Shown here piece after piece: positions 8,166-15,372 of a stretch of 64,000 bases of DNA. How positions within the stretch are numbered: the first letter of the stretch is position 1; every line of letters begins with the position of its first letter. Source of the stretch: JAYSYM01 sp964543475 (lineage in GTDB: Bacteria; Bdellovibrionota; Bdellovibrionia; Bdellovibrionales; JAMPXM01); contig CAZIYJ010000002.1 in NCBI GenBank assembly GCA_964543475.1, forward strand, positions 372,001 to 436,000, written 5' to 3'. The notes under the pieces were generated by a model. That model had not been told where the DNA came from, ran no database searches, and saw only the letters and a list, made by a program, of their open reading frames with translations. Position numbers and translations under genes: made by a program.

Positions 8166-8954
8166 ATGAATTCTCAAGCGACACGAAAACATTTAGATAG
8201 CGATCAAAAAGAGAAGTTTAAATTTTGGCTGAAGCAGCAACTTGCAAGCCGCTGCCAGAAGAACCCGCGCTACTCTCTTCGAAATTTCTCGCGCACGCTG
8301 AAGCTCGACCCTTCAACTGTTTCGCAGATTCTCAATGGTAAGCGGTTTCCTTCACGAACAGTTGCACTTGAGATTTGTGAGCGCCTTTCAGCGAATCCAA
8401 AGCAGATTAAAAACATGGGCCTACTCGACAGTACAAAGTCAGCAGATCATCAAACCTACTTACTGGCGCACGACACTTTTAGCGTGATCGCGGACTGGTA
8501 CCATTACGCAATCTTGGAGTTGAGTTTCACAAAAGCATTCGAGGCTGATCCGAGATGGGTTGGTTCACAACTCGGCATCTCAAGTCTACAAGCAAAAGAT
8601 GCAATTGAACGCCTACTCCGACTTGGTCTGCTTATTGAAAGAAATGGCAGACTCCAAAAGGCACAGGCCATGATCACTAATGATCAAGGCATCAACACCT
8701 CAGGCGCACGCAAGAGTTTGCAAAAGCAAATTATTGCAAAAGCACTCGAAGCCACTGATTCGGTCCCTCAAGAAGAAAAAGACATTACTTCAATCACAAT
8801 GGCCATTGATCCGAAGAATTTGGATCGCGCACGCGAGCTTACAAAAAAATATCGACGCCAAATGTGTGCGCTGCTTGAAGATGGTGAGCAAACTCAGGTT
8901 TATAATTTAGCAATTCAGCTTTATCCAATATCGAAATCAAACAATAAGGAGTAA
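8166..8954 (+). CDS. TIGR02147/DUF4423-family regulator with HTH
   Basis: The 262-residue protein begins with an Xre-like helix-turn-helix (about 37-80: YSLRNFSRTLKLDPSTVSQI, then LNGKRFPSRTVALEI). A DUF4423-type C-terminal region follows (about 100-255), with the WYHYAILEL segment and the ITSITMAIDPKNL strand typical of TIGR02147 proteins. That family is known mainly from Fibrobacter and Bdellovibrio-type bacteria. Its DNA targets and ligand are unknown. Three inverted repeats lie in the 100 bases upstream, which fits autoregulation. The next gene starts two bases after this stop and should be cotranscribed. Confidence 0.8.
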   Translation: MNSQATRKHLDSDQKEKFKFWLKQQLASRCQKNPRYSLRNFSRTLKLDPSTVSQILNGKRFPSRTVALEICERLSANPKQIKNMGLLDSTKSADHQTYLLAHDTFSVIADWYHYAILELSFTKAFEADPRWVGSQLGISSLQAKDAIERLLRLGLLIERNGRLQKAQAMITNDQGINTSGARKSLQKQIIAKALEATDSVPQEEKDITSITMAIDPKNLDRARELTKKYRRQMCALLEDGEQTQVYNLAIQLYPISKSNNKE

Positions 8955-8956
8955 GT

Positions 8957-9430
8957 ATGACAAAATTTTTAACGGGCCTCTTGGCCATCATTGCTTTGCA
9001 AAACGCATCGGCCCTGACCGGAAGCGAAGGAACTGGCGGAGTTGGAAATCCGGCTTCAATATTTTGCGTTAGCAAAAGCGGAAAGCATGAAGTAGTCACA
9101 GAAAATGCAGGCCAATTTAGCCTCTGTCGCATCGGCACTGCAGCTATCGAGGAATGGACACTTCTCTACAGTGTTAAGGATCAGACGATCGCTGCACAAG
9201 TTTTCATGCAACATCCAACTCCCACGCCTGTTGGCTTATGTGATGCTCAACACTTAGCTGAGTGCTACTGCCGAGAAGTCGGAGGAGCCCTTAAAGTCGT
9301 CAATGATCTTGAACAAAAAGAAGTGAAGCTTTGCCGATTTAGCGATAACTCAATCATCGAAACCACCACACTTTTCCTTGGACCAGACCATGAGTCGAAC
9401 CTAATCCTCGTAGAGATTTTGACTAACTAA
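8957..9430 (+). CDS. Secreted protein with two DUF333-like repeats
   Basis: The 157-residue protein has a signal peptide (about 1-19, ending NASA|LTG). Two copies of a DUF333-like pattern follow. The first (about 31-72) is GNPASIFCVSKSG ... FSLCRIG ... EWTLL. The second (about 97-137) is AECYCREVGG ... VKLCRFSDNS. Each copy keeps the paired cysteines. DUF333 proteins are small secreted or lipoprotein domains of unknown function. An AAGGAG ribosome site lies inside the end of the preceding regulator gene. This regulator plus exported small protein arrangement suggests a coupled pair, though the role is unknown. Confidence 0.65.
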   Translation: MTKFLTGLLAIIALQNASALTGSEGTGGVGNPASIFCVSKSGKHEVVTENAGQFSLCRIGTAAIEEWTLLYSVKDQTIAAQVFMQHPTPTPVGLCDAQHLAECYCREVGGALKVVNDLEQKEVKLCRFSDNSIIETTTLFLGPDHESNLILVEILTN

Positions 9431-9436
9431 GAAAAT

Positions 9437-9470
9437 AAAAAGGCCACTCCGCAGAGTGGCCTTTAATTTC
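9437..9470. terminator. Bidirectional rho-independent terminator
   Basis: An 11-bp perfect stem (AAAGGCCACTC / GAGTGGCCTTT, 9439-9464) with a 4-base loop sits between convergent genes. T-rich tracts occur on both sides when read in each direction, so it probably ends both the DUF333 operon and the topoisomerase VI operon. Confidence 0.85.
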
Positions 9471-9489
9471 TGTAATGAACGCAAGCCGA

Positions 9490-10656
9490 TTAAATCCAAG
9501 AGCCGTTTTTGATTTTCTCTAGGATGATCTTCTCTGGCTTCAACGGGTCTTTCGGATCGACAGCGAATAAAGACTGCTGTTCGCAACGAACTTTATTCGT
9601 GATCAACCAACGACAAACGTCAGCAATCTTCTTGTTCTTCTTATCTTGGAAGAACGGATCGTTTGCGAGAGCATCTTTCGCTTTTTTAAGCGAGCGAGCC
9701 TCTTGAACGTCGTTTTCTTTTACTTCGTAACAATCTAGATCGTACTTTTTTACATCTTCTGGCAACACACCTAAGAAACGAACTTCAGGTGCTGAGAAGT
9801 CAGAATTTCTGATCAACGAAGCAGCCGAACCGGCTTTGAGCGTACGGTAAATGTTTTGCATTGTGTACGCGTCCAGATCTCCGAAGAAGTACATCGGAAC
9901 GTGAAGCTGATTTTGAATTAACTTACACCAGCCGCGAACGCCGTTTGAAGGAACCCCTTGAGCACCCATGATGATGCAGTTGTTACGCTTCGTAAACCCG
10001 TTCGACACTAAGGTGCCCGCCGTACCTTCTGATTCAACAACTAAGCAGAAATCAATTTTCTTCTTAGCTTTAAGAGTCAGCGACTGAGGCTTGTTCTTAG
10101 GCTGAAACGGACTTGTTCCAAGAGTTGAAAGATCAACAACAGCTTTTGTGCCGTCAGACAAAGTCTCAGTCACAACTAGCTGCTGAGAGTAAGTTTGACC
10201 GCCGCGATCGTTGGCAAAACAATTTAATTCTTCTCGGTAAACTTCAAGCATATCGCCAATGAAGTCGATCGTTGCATCAGATTCATCCTGGCTCGAGAAA
10301 TCAAGCGGCTTAAGCTTGGCTTCCTTCTTCACCATACCTTTTGCGATGTAGTACAATTCACGCTTTGTGTTCACGGCACCTGAGTCGAGATTTCGAAGCA
10401 ACTGCTCAAGCATAAAGACAGTACGAGCCATCTTCTGAACTGACGAAACGTTTAATTCTGTACGAACACGCTTATCGCCAGGAGTGAGGTAACCAACTTT
10501 TGCGTTGTACTCAGAGTTATCCAGAGAGCACTTCACTGCTTCAAGAACCGGACGATTTGCATTCTCAAGTTCTTTGAGCATGGCATCGCAAAGCATTTTC
10601 ACTTCTGTTGGAATGTTCTTCGTTAATTTTCTAATACGAATAATTTTTTCAGCCAT
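9490..10656 (-). CDS. top6A: DNA topoisomerase VI subunit A (Spo11-like, type IIB)
   Basis: The 388-residue protein is the DNA-cleaving subunit of a type IIB topoisomerase. The 5Y-CAP domain carries NTKRELYYIAK, where the second Tyr (Tyr103) aligns with the catalytic tyrosine of Topo VI A and Spo11. The Toprim domain shows the conserved Glu in VVESEGT and the acidic pair in FFGDLDAYTM. Length fits archaeal subunit A (about 360-390). It starts one base after the subunit B stop (TAA-A-ATG), so translation is probably coupled. Topo VI is typical of archaea and plants and is sporadic in bacteria. Together with subunit B it should make double-strand breaks and pass a duplex to relax or decatenate DNA. 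Confidence 0.9.
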   Translation of the reverse strand: MAEKIIRIRKLTKNIPTEVKMLCDAMLKELENANRPVLEAVKCSLDNSEYNAKVGYLTPGDKRVRTELNVSSVQKMARTVFMLEQLLRNLDSGAVNTKRELYYIAKGMVKKEAKLKPLDFSSQDESDATIDFIGDMLEVYREELNCFANDRGGQTYSQQLVVTETLSDGTKAVVDLSTLGTSPFQPKNKPQSLTLKAKKKIDFCLVVESEGTAGTLVSNGFTKRNNCIIMGAQGVPSNGVRGWCKLIQNQLHVPMYFFGDLDAYTMQNIYRTLKAGSAASLIRNSDFSAPEVRFLGVLPEDVKKYDLDCYEVKENDVQEARSLKKAKDALANDPFFQDKKNKKIADVCRWLITNKVRCEQQSLFAVDPKDPLKPEKIILEKIKNGSWI

Positions 10657-10657
10657 T

Positions 10658-12418
10658 TTACTTCCTTACGCTCGATGGCTTCGCAGCTTTTTTCTTCTTG
10701 GCTACTACTTCAACCGCAACTTCTGAAGCAGGAGCGGCGCCGTCGTCGTTGCCACCCTCATTGCTGCCCGAACCATCTTCGTGTTGAGCAATGCCGCGTT
10801 TACGGTTCTGTGTTTTCAATTTTTCTAATCGATCATGTGCTTCTGAGAGATCTTTTTCAGCATCTCGAGTGTCACGACCCAAGAGCTTACGAAGACCTTC
10901 TTCAGCTTTTCTTTTGCGAGATTCAGGTGCCTTAGCGATGCGTGCTAAGCCATCAACCAAAATCGGACCGAACTGCTCAATGTGCGAAATTTTTCGCTCA
11001 AGATCTGCTTCTTTAAATTCTTTTCTGATGTGACGAGATAGCTTTTGTCCGGCCTGCATTAATGCGCGACGGATTTCTTCAACTAAATCATCACCAGCAT
11101 CGATTGTTTCTTTCGATGCGTTCTTAAACTTAATAAATGGAGAAGTAACCGAAACTGCGAATACGTATGGGCCCATCGGCACAGTGTCTTTTGACTGCGC
11201 AAGTCCATACGAACGCCAGTTCACTGACTCAACTGATTGAGTGATCGCACATGCCGCTTTATCAAACTGCAATGGAACTCGGTTAGCAAAACGAAGGAGC
11301 TGAACTTGTTCTTCGTTACTTCCGCGGTTTAAAAAGCGCGCAAGCGCCACTTCAACAACCACCGGCTTAAAGTCACAAATTGCAGGACGACGAGTGACGA
11401 CCGAGAAGAAATCTACTTGTCCTAAGCGGCCAATTGATTTTGAAAGCGCTTCTTCTCCAACAGTCAAAACTGACTTCGTTGAAGGGCTTTGCATTTCAGT
11501 TTTTTGAATCACCTGGAAAGCGTTTTTAAATTCAGCTTCTGAAAGCTTCACGACTGGTTTCGCCATGAGCGCTTTAGGCATTCCACCTTTGATCAATTCT
11601 TTAATTGTTTGATCAGAGATTCGCGAGAATCCAGTTCTTAGAAACTTCTCAAACGAAATGTTGTTGTAAAGATGCGCGTGAGTCATGAACTCGCCAAGCT
11701 TCATCGTGTGCGGATGAGGCATTGTCGCAGTCGGAATCTCTGGGACTTCGTTTGATACGCGATCAATGTGCACTAACTCTGCATCAGGCATCTTGTAGCT
11801 TAATGTTAAGTGCGGATTTACGAGGGTTGTTCCGTCGAGATAAGTCAAAAGACCGCCGTCTCCATTTAACTGGATCCGACCATCAATGCGGAATTCCACA
11901 CGGGTTCCGTGCGGCTTCTTCCATTCAATCATCTCTTTATTTTTGATGAGACCTTTGTTTGCCTTAATGTCGACGTCGACTTGCGCCGAGAGAGCTTTAC
12001 GCATGTCTTTTGTCTTCGTGGTGACACGAGCGCCAGAAGCATTTGTTAACTGCGCCCAAGTCGTGGCCGCAGAAATACCAATCCCCTGTTGGCCTCGAGA
12101 ACACTGACCTTTTCCGAATTTAGATGAGGCTAGATATTCACCGAATACTTTTGCGATATCATCCGGATCAATTCCGGGCCCGTTATCTTCAACGATAATT
12201 TCTACTAGATCAGTGCTCTTTGAAGCGCCTGCGCCAATTTTTTTAAGAGTTACTGAAATCTCGGGAAGAATGCCGGATTCTTCGCAAGCATCGAGCGAGT
12301 TATCAACGGCTTCTTTAAGCGTCGTTAAAACCGCTTTTAAAGGTGAAGAGAATCCAACCTGCTGAAGGTTCTTTGCGAAATATTCAGCGGTGCTACTGCT
12401 AGTAATCTTTTTAGCCAC
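10658..12418 (-). CDS. top6B: DNA topoisomerase VI subunit B (GHKL ATPase, type IIB)
   Basis: This ATPase subunit is 586 residues if the GTG at 12418 is used. That start is favoured by a GGAGAA ribosome site nine bases upstream; a TTG ten codons earlier is the alternative. GHKL motifs are intact: EAVDNSLDA with Glu36 and Asn40, EDNGPGI (77-83), and GQQGIGIS (109-116). A helix-two-turn-helix region and a transducer domain follow, with FANRVPLQFDKAA in the switch-lysine region. After about residue 480 comes a charged coiled-coil-like segment. The tail is rich in Gly and Asp and ends in a lysine-rich patch. This tail differs from what I know of archaeal B subunits. Confidence 0.9.
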   Translation of the reverse strand: MAKKITSSSTAEYFAKNLQQVGFSSPLKAVLTTLKEAVDNSLDACEESGILPEISVTLKKIGAGASKSTDLVEIIVEDNGPGIDPDDIAKVFGEYLASSKFGKGQCSRGQQGIGISAATTWAQLTNASGARVTTKTKDMRKALSAQVDVDIKANKGLIKNKEMIEWKKPHGTRVEFRIDGRIQLNGDGGLLTYLDGTTLVNPHLTLSYKMPDAELVHIDRVSNEVPEIPTATMPHPHTMKLGEFMTHAHLYNNISFEKFLRTGFSRISDQTIKELIKGGMPKALMAKPVVKLSEAEFKNAFQVIQKTEMQSPSTKSVLTVGEEALSKSIGRLGQVDFFSVVTRRPAICDFKPVVVEVALARFLNRGSNEEQVQLLRFANRVPLQFDKAACAITQSVESVNWRSYGLAQSKDTVPMGPYVFAVSVTSPFIKFKNASKETIDAGDDLVEEIRRALMQAGQKLSRHIRKEFKEADLERKISHIEQFGPILVDGLARIAKAPESRKRKAEEGLRKLLGRDTRDAEKDLSEAHDRLEKLKTQNRKRGIAQHEDGSGSNEGGNDDGAAPASEVAVEVVAKKKKAAKPSSVRK

Positions 12419-12464
12419 GATGAGGCATTCTCCATTTTGATGTGTCAAAGTTGTCCAACTACTT

Positions 12465-12494
12465 TATGTAGCAGGACTTTTTGAAACGTTGCAA
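12465..12494 (-). promoter_or_regulatory. Possible promoter of the topoisomerase VI operon
   Basis: On the minus strand TTGCAA (12494-12489) and TACATA (12470-12465) are 18 bases apart, about 50 bases before the subunit B start. It is a plausible but weak sigma-70-type match. Confidence 0.3.
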
Positions 12495-12656
12495 ACTATT
12501 GAAACGGCGAGCCATGCTAACTAATCAAGCATCCGCTCTTCTTAAAGCCTTCTGAAAATCTAGTTTTGGACGACTTTCACTTAGGTAGGAACTATTCCGC
12601 AGACTCTCGCTTCAGCGACTTTTCATCCCAATTAAAACATCTCGCTCGTCGCGTTA

Positions 12657-12686
12657 TTGCAAACACCCACGAAACAGTCCTAGGAT
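12657..12686 (+). promoter_or_regulatory. Possible promoter of the FKBP gene
   Basis: TTGCAA (12657-12662) and TAGGAT (12681-12686) are 18 bases apart, 25 bases before the start codon. The same TTGCAA -35-like box occurs in the divergent topoisomerase promoter. No other structure was seen in the roughly 290-base gap between the two genes. Confidence 0.35.
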
Positions 12687-12710
12687 CAGCCCAATTGGGA
12701 GTTATATCAG

Positions 12711-13214
12711 ATGATGAAATTCAACGTGGCTATTTTTGCTAGTCTCTTCGTTCTTGCCTTAGCTGTCGCAAATGCGGCCGAACCAGCAGCAAAACCCGCA
12801 GTGGCACCTAAGCCTGCACCATCTACGGTAAAGCTAGCGCCAGCCCCTGCTGCGGTAAAAGACCTCAAAACTGAAGATACGACTGAAGGAAAAGGCAAAG
12901 TTGCTGCCAAAGGAAAAACAGTAAAAGTTAATTATACTGGCTGGTTATACGATGCTAAGGCGCCAAAAAATCGCGGCAAACAATTCGATACTTCTGTTGG
13001 TAAAGATCCATTCACTTTCACTTTGGGCGCCGGAAGCGTGATCAAAGGGTGGGATGAAGGCTTTAATAATATGAAGGTTGGAGGAAAGCGCGTGATCACT
13101 ATTCCTTCTGAGATGGGTTACGGCGCTCGTGGTGCCGGCGATGTTATTCCGCCAAACGCTCCACTCGTGTTTGAAGTTGAGCTTCTCGACGTCATGGAAA
13201 CCAGCACTAACTAA
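12711..13214 (+). CDS. FKBP-type peptidyl-prolyl cis-trans isomerase, exported
   Basis: The 167-residue protein starts with a signal peptide (about 1-22, ending ANA|AEP). An Ala/Pro/Lys-rich spacer leads into a single FKBP domain (about 58-165). The domain motifs VNYTGWLYD, KQFDTSVG, VIKGWDEGF, ITIPSEMGYGARG and IPPNAPLVFEVELLDV are all canonical, so the proline-isomerase pocket looks complete. It should help fold proteins in the periplasm. Two adjacent ATG codons (12711 and 12714) are possible starts. It is a single gene that converges on an HNH nuclease gene across a repeat-containing spacer. Confidence 0.92.
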   Translation: MMKFNVAIFASLFVLALAVANAAEPAAKPAVAPKPAPSTVKLAPAPAAVKDLKTEDTTEGKGKVAAKGKTVKVNYTGWLYDAKAPKNRGKQFDTSVGKDPFTFTLGAGSVIKGWDEGFNNMKVGGKRVITIPSEMGYGARGAGDVIPPNAPLVFEVELLDVMETSTN

Positions 13215-13295
13215 ATAATGGCATGAAGCCAAGATGCCATGAAGGTTAACGGTTGAAGGGTTAAGTATTCTGTTACTTTTGAACTTCTTGGCTCC

Positions 13296-13335
13296 ATGGC
13301 TTTATGGCTTTATGGCTTTATGGCTTTATGGCTTC
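13296..13335. repeat. Short tandem repeat, 8-bp unit, about five copies
   Basis: The unit ATGGCTTT is repeated four times and ends with a fifth copy, ATGGCTTC. The array overlaps the stop codon of the minus-strand HNH gene, and each unit supplies a TAA when read on that strand. This is a slippage-prone microsatellite in the convergent spacer. Confidence 0.9.
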
Positions 13336-13622
13336 TTGCCTTCTTTCATCTTCTCCATCGTCATCTCAACTGAAAGCTTACTGCCTTTGTCGGTGTTGCA
13401 GTCTTTGCAGGCAACAACGCAGTTCTTTTTTGTGCTTTTTCCGCCGCGGGCGAGCGGAATGACGTGATCCATCGTCAAAAGCTCTTTCTCGAAACGCTTT
13501 TCGCAGTAGTAGCAAAGGCCTTTGCCGATTTGCTGCTTCCACCAGGAACTTTTTCTAAGCTCCTGCGCTTTTCTTCGCTCGATTTTAATATGTTCAGGAT
13601 CAACTGGAGCATGGAAGTTCAT
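13326..13622 (-). CDS. HNH endonuclease family protein
   Basis: The 98-residue protein has a compact HNH/McrA-like domain. Zinc-type cysteines are seen in CYYCEKRF and CKDCN, the catalytic His lies in MDHVIPLARGG, and the Asn lies in KKNCVVAC. A basic N-terminal helix (ERRKAQELRKSSWW) precedes them. Small free-standing HNH proteins of this kind occur on many chromosomes and may act in repair or restriction; the target is unknown. Its stop codon lies inside an 8-bp tandem repeat, so the C-terminal end could vary if the array changes. It is divergent from the BolA gene. Confidence 0.8.
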   Translation of the reverse strand: MNFHAPVDPEHIKIERRKAQELRKSSWWKQQIGKGLCYYCEKRFEKELLTMDHVIPLARGGKSTKKNCVVACKDCNTDKGSKLSVEMTMEKMKEGKKP

Positions 13623-13706
13623 CTGGCTATGTTTTTCCTTTTCAAGGATCGCATCCTATAGAAGCCGCTGGCGAAAATCCACCCGATTTGCTATTAACTT
13701 AGGCCA

Positions 13707-13937
13707 ATGACACCAGAACAAATGAAAACACGGCTTCAAACCGCTTATCCCGACGCTTCAGTCGATGTCGTCGACCTCACTGGAACGCAAGATCACTGGC
13801 AAGTTTATATCGAGAGCTCTGCTTTTTCGGGGATGACTCGCATTCAGCAACATAAACATGTGATGAATGTTTTCGATGCCGAACTTAAAACTGGTGAAGT
13901 GCACGCACTAACAATTAAAACTGTAACTAAGCTTTAA
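13707..13937 (+). CDS. BolA/IbaG-family protein
   Basis: The 76-residue protein fits the BolA-like fold. The DWQVYI-type strand appears as DHWQVYIES and is followed by FSGMTRIQQHKHVMNVF, which contains the conserved His of the family. Short BolA proteins partner CGFS glutaredoxins in iron-sulfur cluster trafficking. The next gene, 20 bases downstream, encodes exactly such a glutaredoxin, which strongly supports this role. Confidence 0.88.
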   Translation: MTPEQMKTRLQTAYPDASVDVVDLTGTQDHWQVYIESSAFSGMTRIQQHKHVMNVFDAELKTGEVHALTIKTVTKL

Positions 13938-13957
13938 ATTTCTAGACGGAGAAAAAA

Positions 13958-14269
13958 ATGTCGAACCCTACTCATCAAAAAATCGAATCTCTTTTAGGCG
14001 AAAACAAAGTCGTTCTTTTCATGAAAGGAAATCCTCAATTTCCTCAGTGCGGTTTCTCTGCTCGTGCAACTGCAATTCTAAAAGAATTAAACGTTCAATT
14101 TCATTCAGTTGATGTACTAAGTGATCCTGAAATCCGAGAAGGAATTAAAGCTTACGGCAATTGGCCAACAATTCCTCAGCTCTATGTAAATAAAGAGCTA
14201 ATCGGTGGAAGCGACATCATGATGGAAATGTACCAATCTGGTGAACTCGCTGACGTCTTCGCGAAATAA
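13958..14269 (+). CDS. grxD: Monothiol CGFS glutaredoxin (Grx4 type)
   Basis: The 103-residue protein is a standard single-domain monothiol glutaredoxin with the active-site motif CGFS (Cys31-Ser34). It also shows the TIPQLYVNKELIGGSDI segment that binds glutathione. It carries or transfers a 2Fe-2S cluster, normally as a heterodimer with BolA, whose gene is just upstream. A clear ribosome site (ACGGAGAA) precedes the ATG. Confidence 0.95.
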   Translation: MSNPTHQKIESLLGENKVVLFMKGNPQFPQCGFSARATAILKELNVQFHSVDVLSDPEIREGIKAYGNWPTIPQLYVNKELIGGSDIMMEMYQSGELADVFAK

Positions 14270-14342
14270 CTGGCTCGACTGTTGCTCTCTCTTCGTAGGT
14301 AACTTTAATGCTCATCTATTGCGAGCCTGAGGGGTGTGCGCC

Positions 14343-14371
14343 TTGCACTCTTTTCAAGACTGGCAATAGTT
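14343..14371 (+). promoter_or_regulatory. Possible promoter of the small secreted protein gene
   Basis: TTGCAC (14343-14348) is followed by AATAGT (14365-14370) at 16 bases, or ATAGTT at 17. It lies 16 bases before the start codon at 14387. Confidence 0.35.
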
Positions 14372-14386
14372 TAGACAGGAGTCCCT

Positions 14387-14833
14387 ATGTTCAAGGTTTT
14401 ACTTCCAGTTCTTCTTGTAGGCTCAAATGCGTTTGCGCAAAACCTTTGTTTTGAGGCCAAAGACGCTTCGAAATTAACGGCGGTTGTTTCAAATGACGTC
14501 GACGACAATACGACAACTGAGCAACTTGCAAAAGCATCTTTGAAACTTCAAGGCCAAGCAAACAGCGCCAGTGTTTTGGTGAATGTTGAGACACAATCAG
14601 GAATTAAAGCTACGTCAGTGGCTTTCTATCAAGCTGATCGCGATGTTTATCAAGTCGAATGCGATGGCGGCAACTTACGCGTTGAGAGCACGACTGCTGA
14701 CACTGTGTTGATCGCTTCTAAAGGTTTTCGCGCTGATAGCGATGGCTGCGGCGGCACTCTAAAAATTTCTACTCCATCTTCAGAATACGTCGAATTTTTG
14801 CCAGTTCAGTGCGCGGTTGAAAGTTCTAACTAA
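14387..14833 (+). CDS. Secreted protein of unknown function
   Basis: The 148-residue protein has a short signal peptide (about 1-17, ending AFA|QN). The mature part has no family I recognise. It is rich in Thr, Ser and Val, contains four cysteines in the mature region (LCFEAK, VECDGG, DGCGG, VQCAVE) that could form two disulfides, and has a predicted mostly-beta pattern. CAGGAG precedes the ATG. Its last four bases overlap the convergent thioesterase-like gene. Confidence 0.65.
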   Translation: MFKVLLPVLLVGSNAFAQNLCFEAKDASKLTAVVSNDVDDNTTTEQLAKASLKLQGQANSASVLVNVETQSGIKATSVAFYQADRDVYQVECDGGNLRVESTTADTVLIASKGFRADSDGCGGTLKISTPSSEYVEFLPVQCAVESSN

Positions 14834-15330
14834 GCTTTTTTAGCTTTGCTCCCGACAGCGCCCCACTCTTTGAGTTGCCATCTGGTTTTACAGATGGCGA
14901 CAGTCTGTCCTGCTTTGTTTGTAATTTCAGTCTTCATGTCGACCCAGCCTTCACCATCGATGACTTCGGGCCAAGTTGCTGGAGCAAGAGAAGTTCCAAC
15001 TAGTGTTCCTTTACCTTGCTTCATGTAATCAATCTCAAGCTTACCAATGATCAGTCGAAACTTATCTGGTGTGTAGTGTCTCGCTGCCAACATTCCAGCG
15101 GCATATTCGCCGATCAAAGCAAGTGCGCAAGCATGCGCCCCGCCCACGTGATTTTGTCTTAATGTCGTCGCGGGCGAAATCACAGTGATTTGCTCATCAC
15201 TCACATGTCCAAGCCTCATCCCCAGCCATCGATTAAACGGAATACCAACCGTCATCACAACATCGAGCACTCGATTGCGGATCTTCGTCGACGGAATCTT
15301 TTCCACCATTTTGAACGGATTAAACTTCAT
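14830..15330 (-). CDS. DUF4442 / hotdog-fold thioesterase-like protein
   Basis: The 166-residue protein fits the DUF4442 hotdog-fold group. It has an N-terminal helix region, then NHVGGAHACALALIGEYAAG, which corresponds to the central hotdog helix with its Asn/Gly-rich approach. Strands LEIDYMKQGKG and GQTVAICKTRWQLK follow. Such proteins are thought to act on acyl thioesters, but no substrate is known. It lies downstream of the flavin oxidoreductase on the same strand with a 42-base gap. Confidence 0.65.
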   Translation of the reverse strand: MKFNPFKMVEKIPSTKIRNRVLDVVMTVGIPFNRWLGMRLGHVSDEQITVISPATTLRQNHVGGAHACALALIGEYAAGMLAARHYTPDKFRLIIGKLEIDYMKQGKGTLVGTSLAPATWPEVIDGEGWVDMKTEITNKAGQTVAICKTRWQLKEWGAVGSKAKKA

Positions 15331-15372
15331 ATCACCCTTCTATAACGCACCATTGCTACACCCTGGTAGCAG

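Noticed and set aside
12945..13232. Minus-strand frame opposite the FKBP domain
   Set aside because: It overlaps a strongly conserved FKBP coding region and has no recognisable features.
13218..13240. Imperfect ATGGCAT...ATGCCAT inverted repeat after the FKBP gene as a terminator
   Set aside because: The stem is AT-rich with no T-run. It is more likely related to the neighbouring ATGGCTTT repeat.
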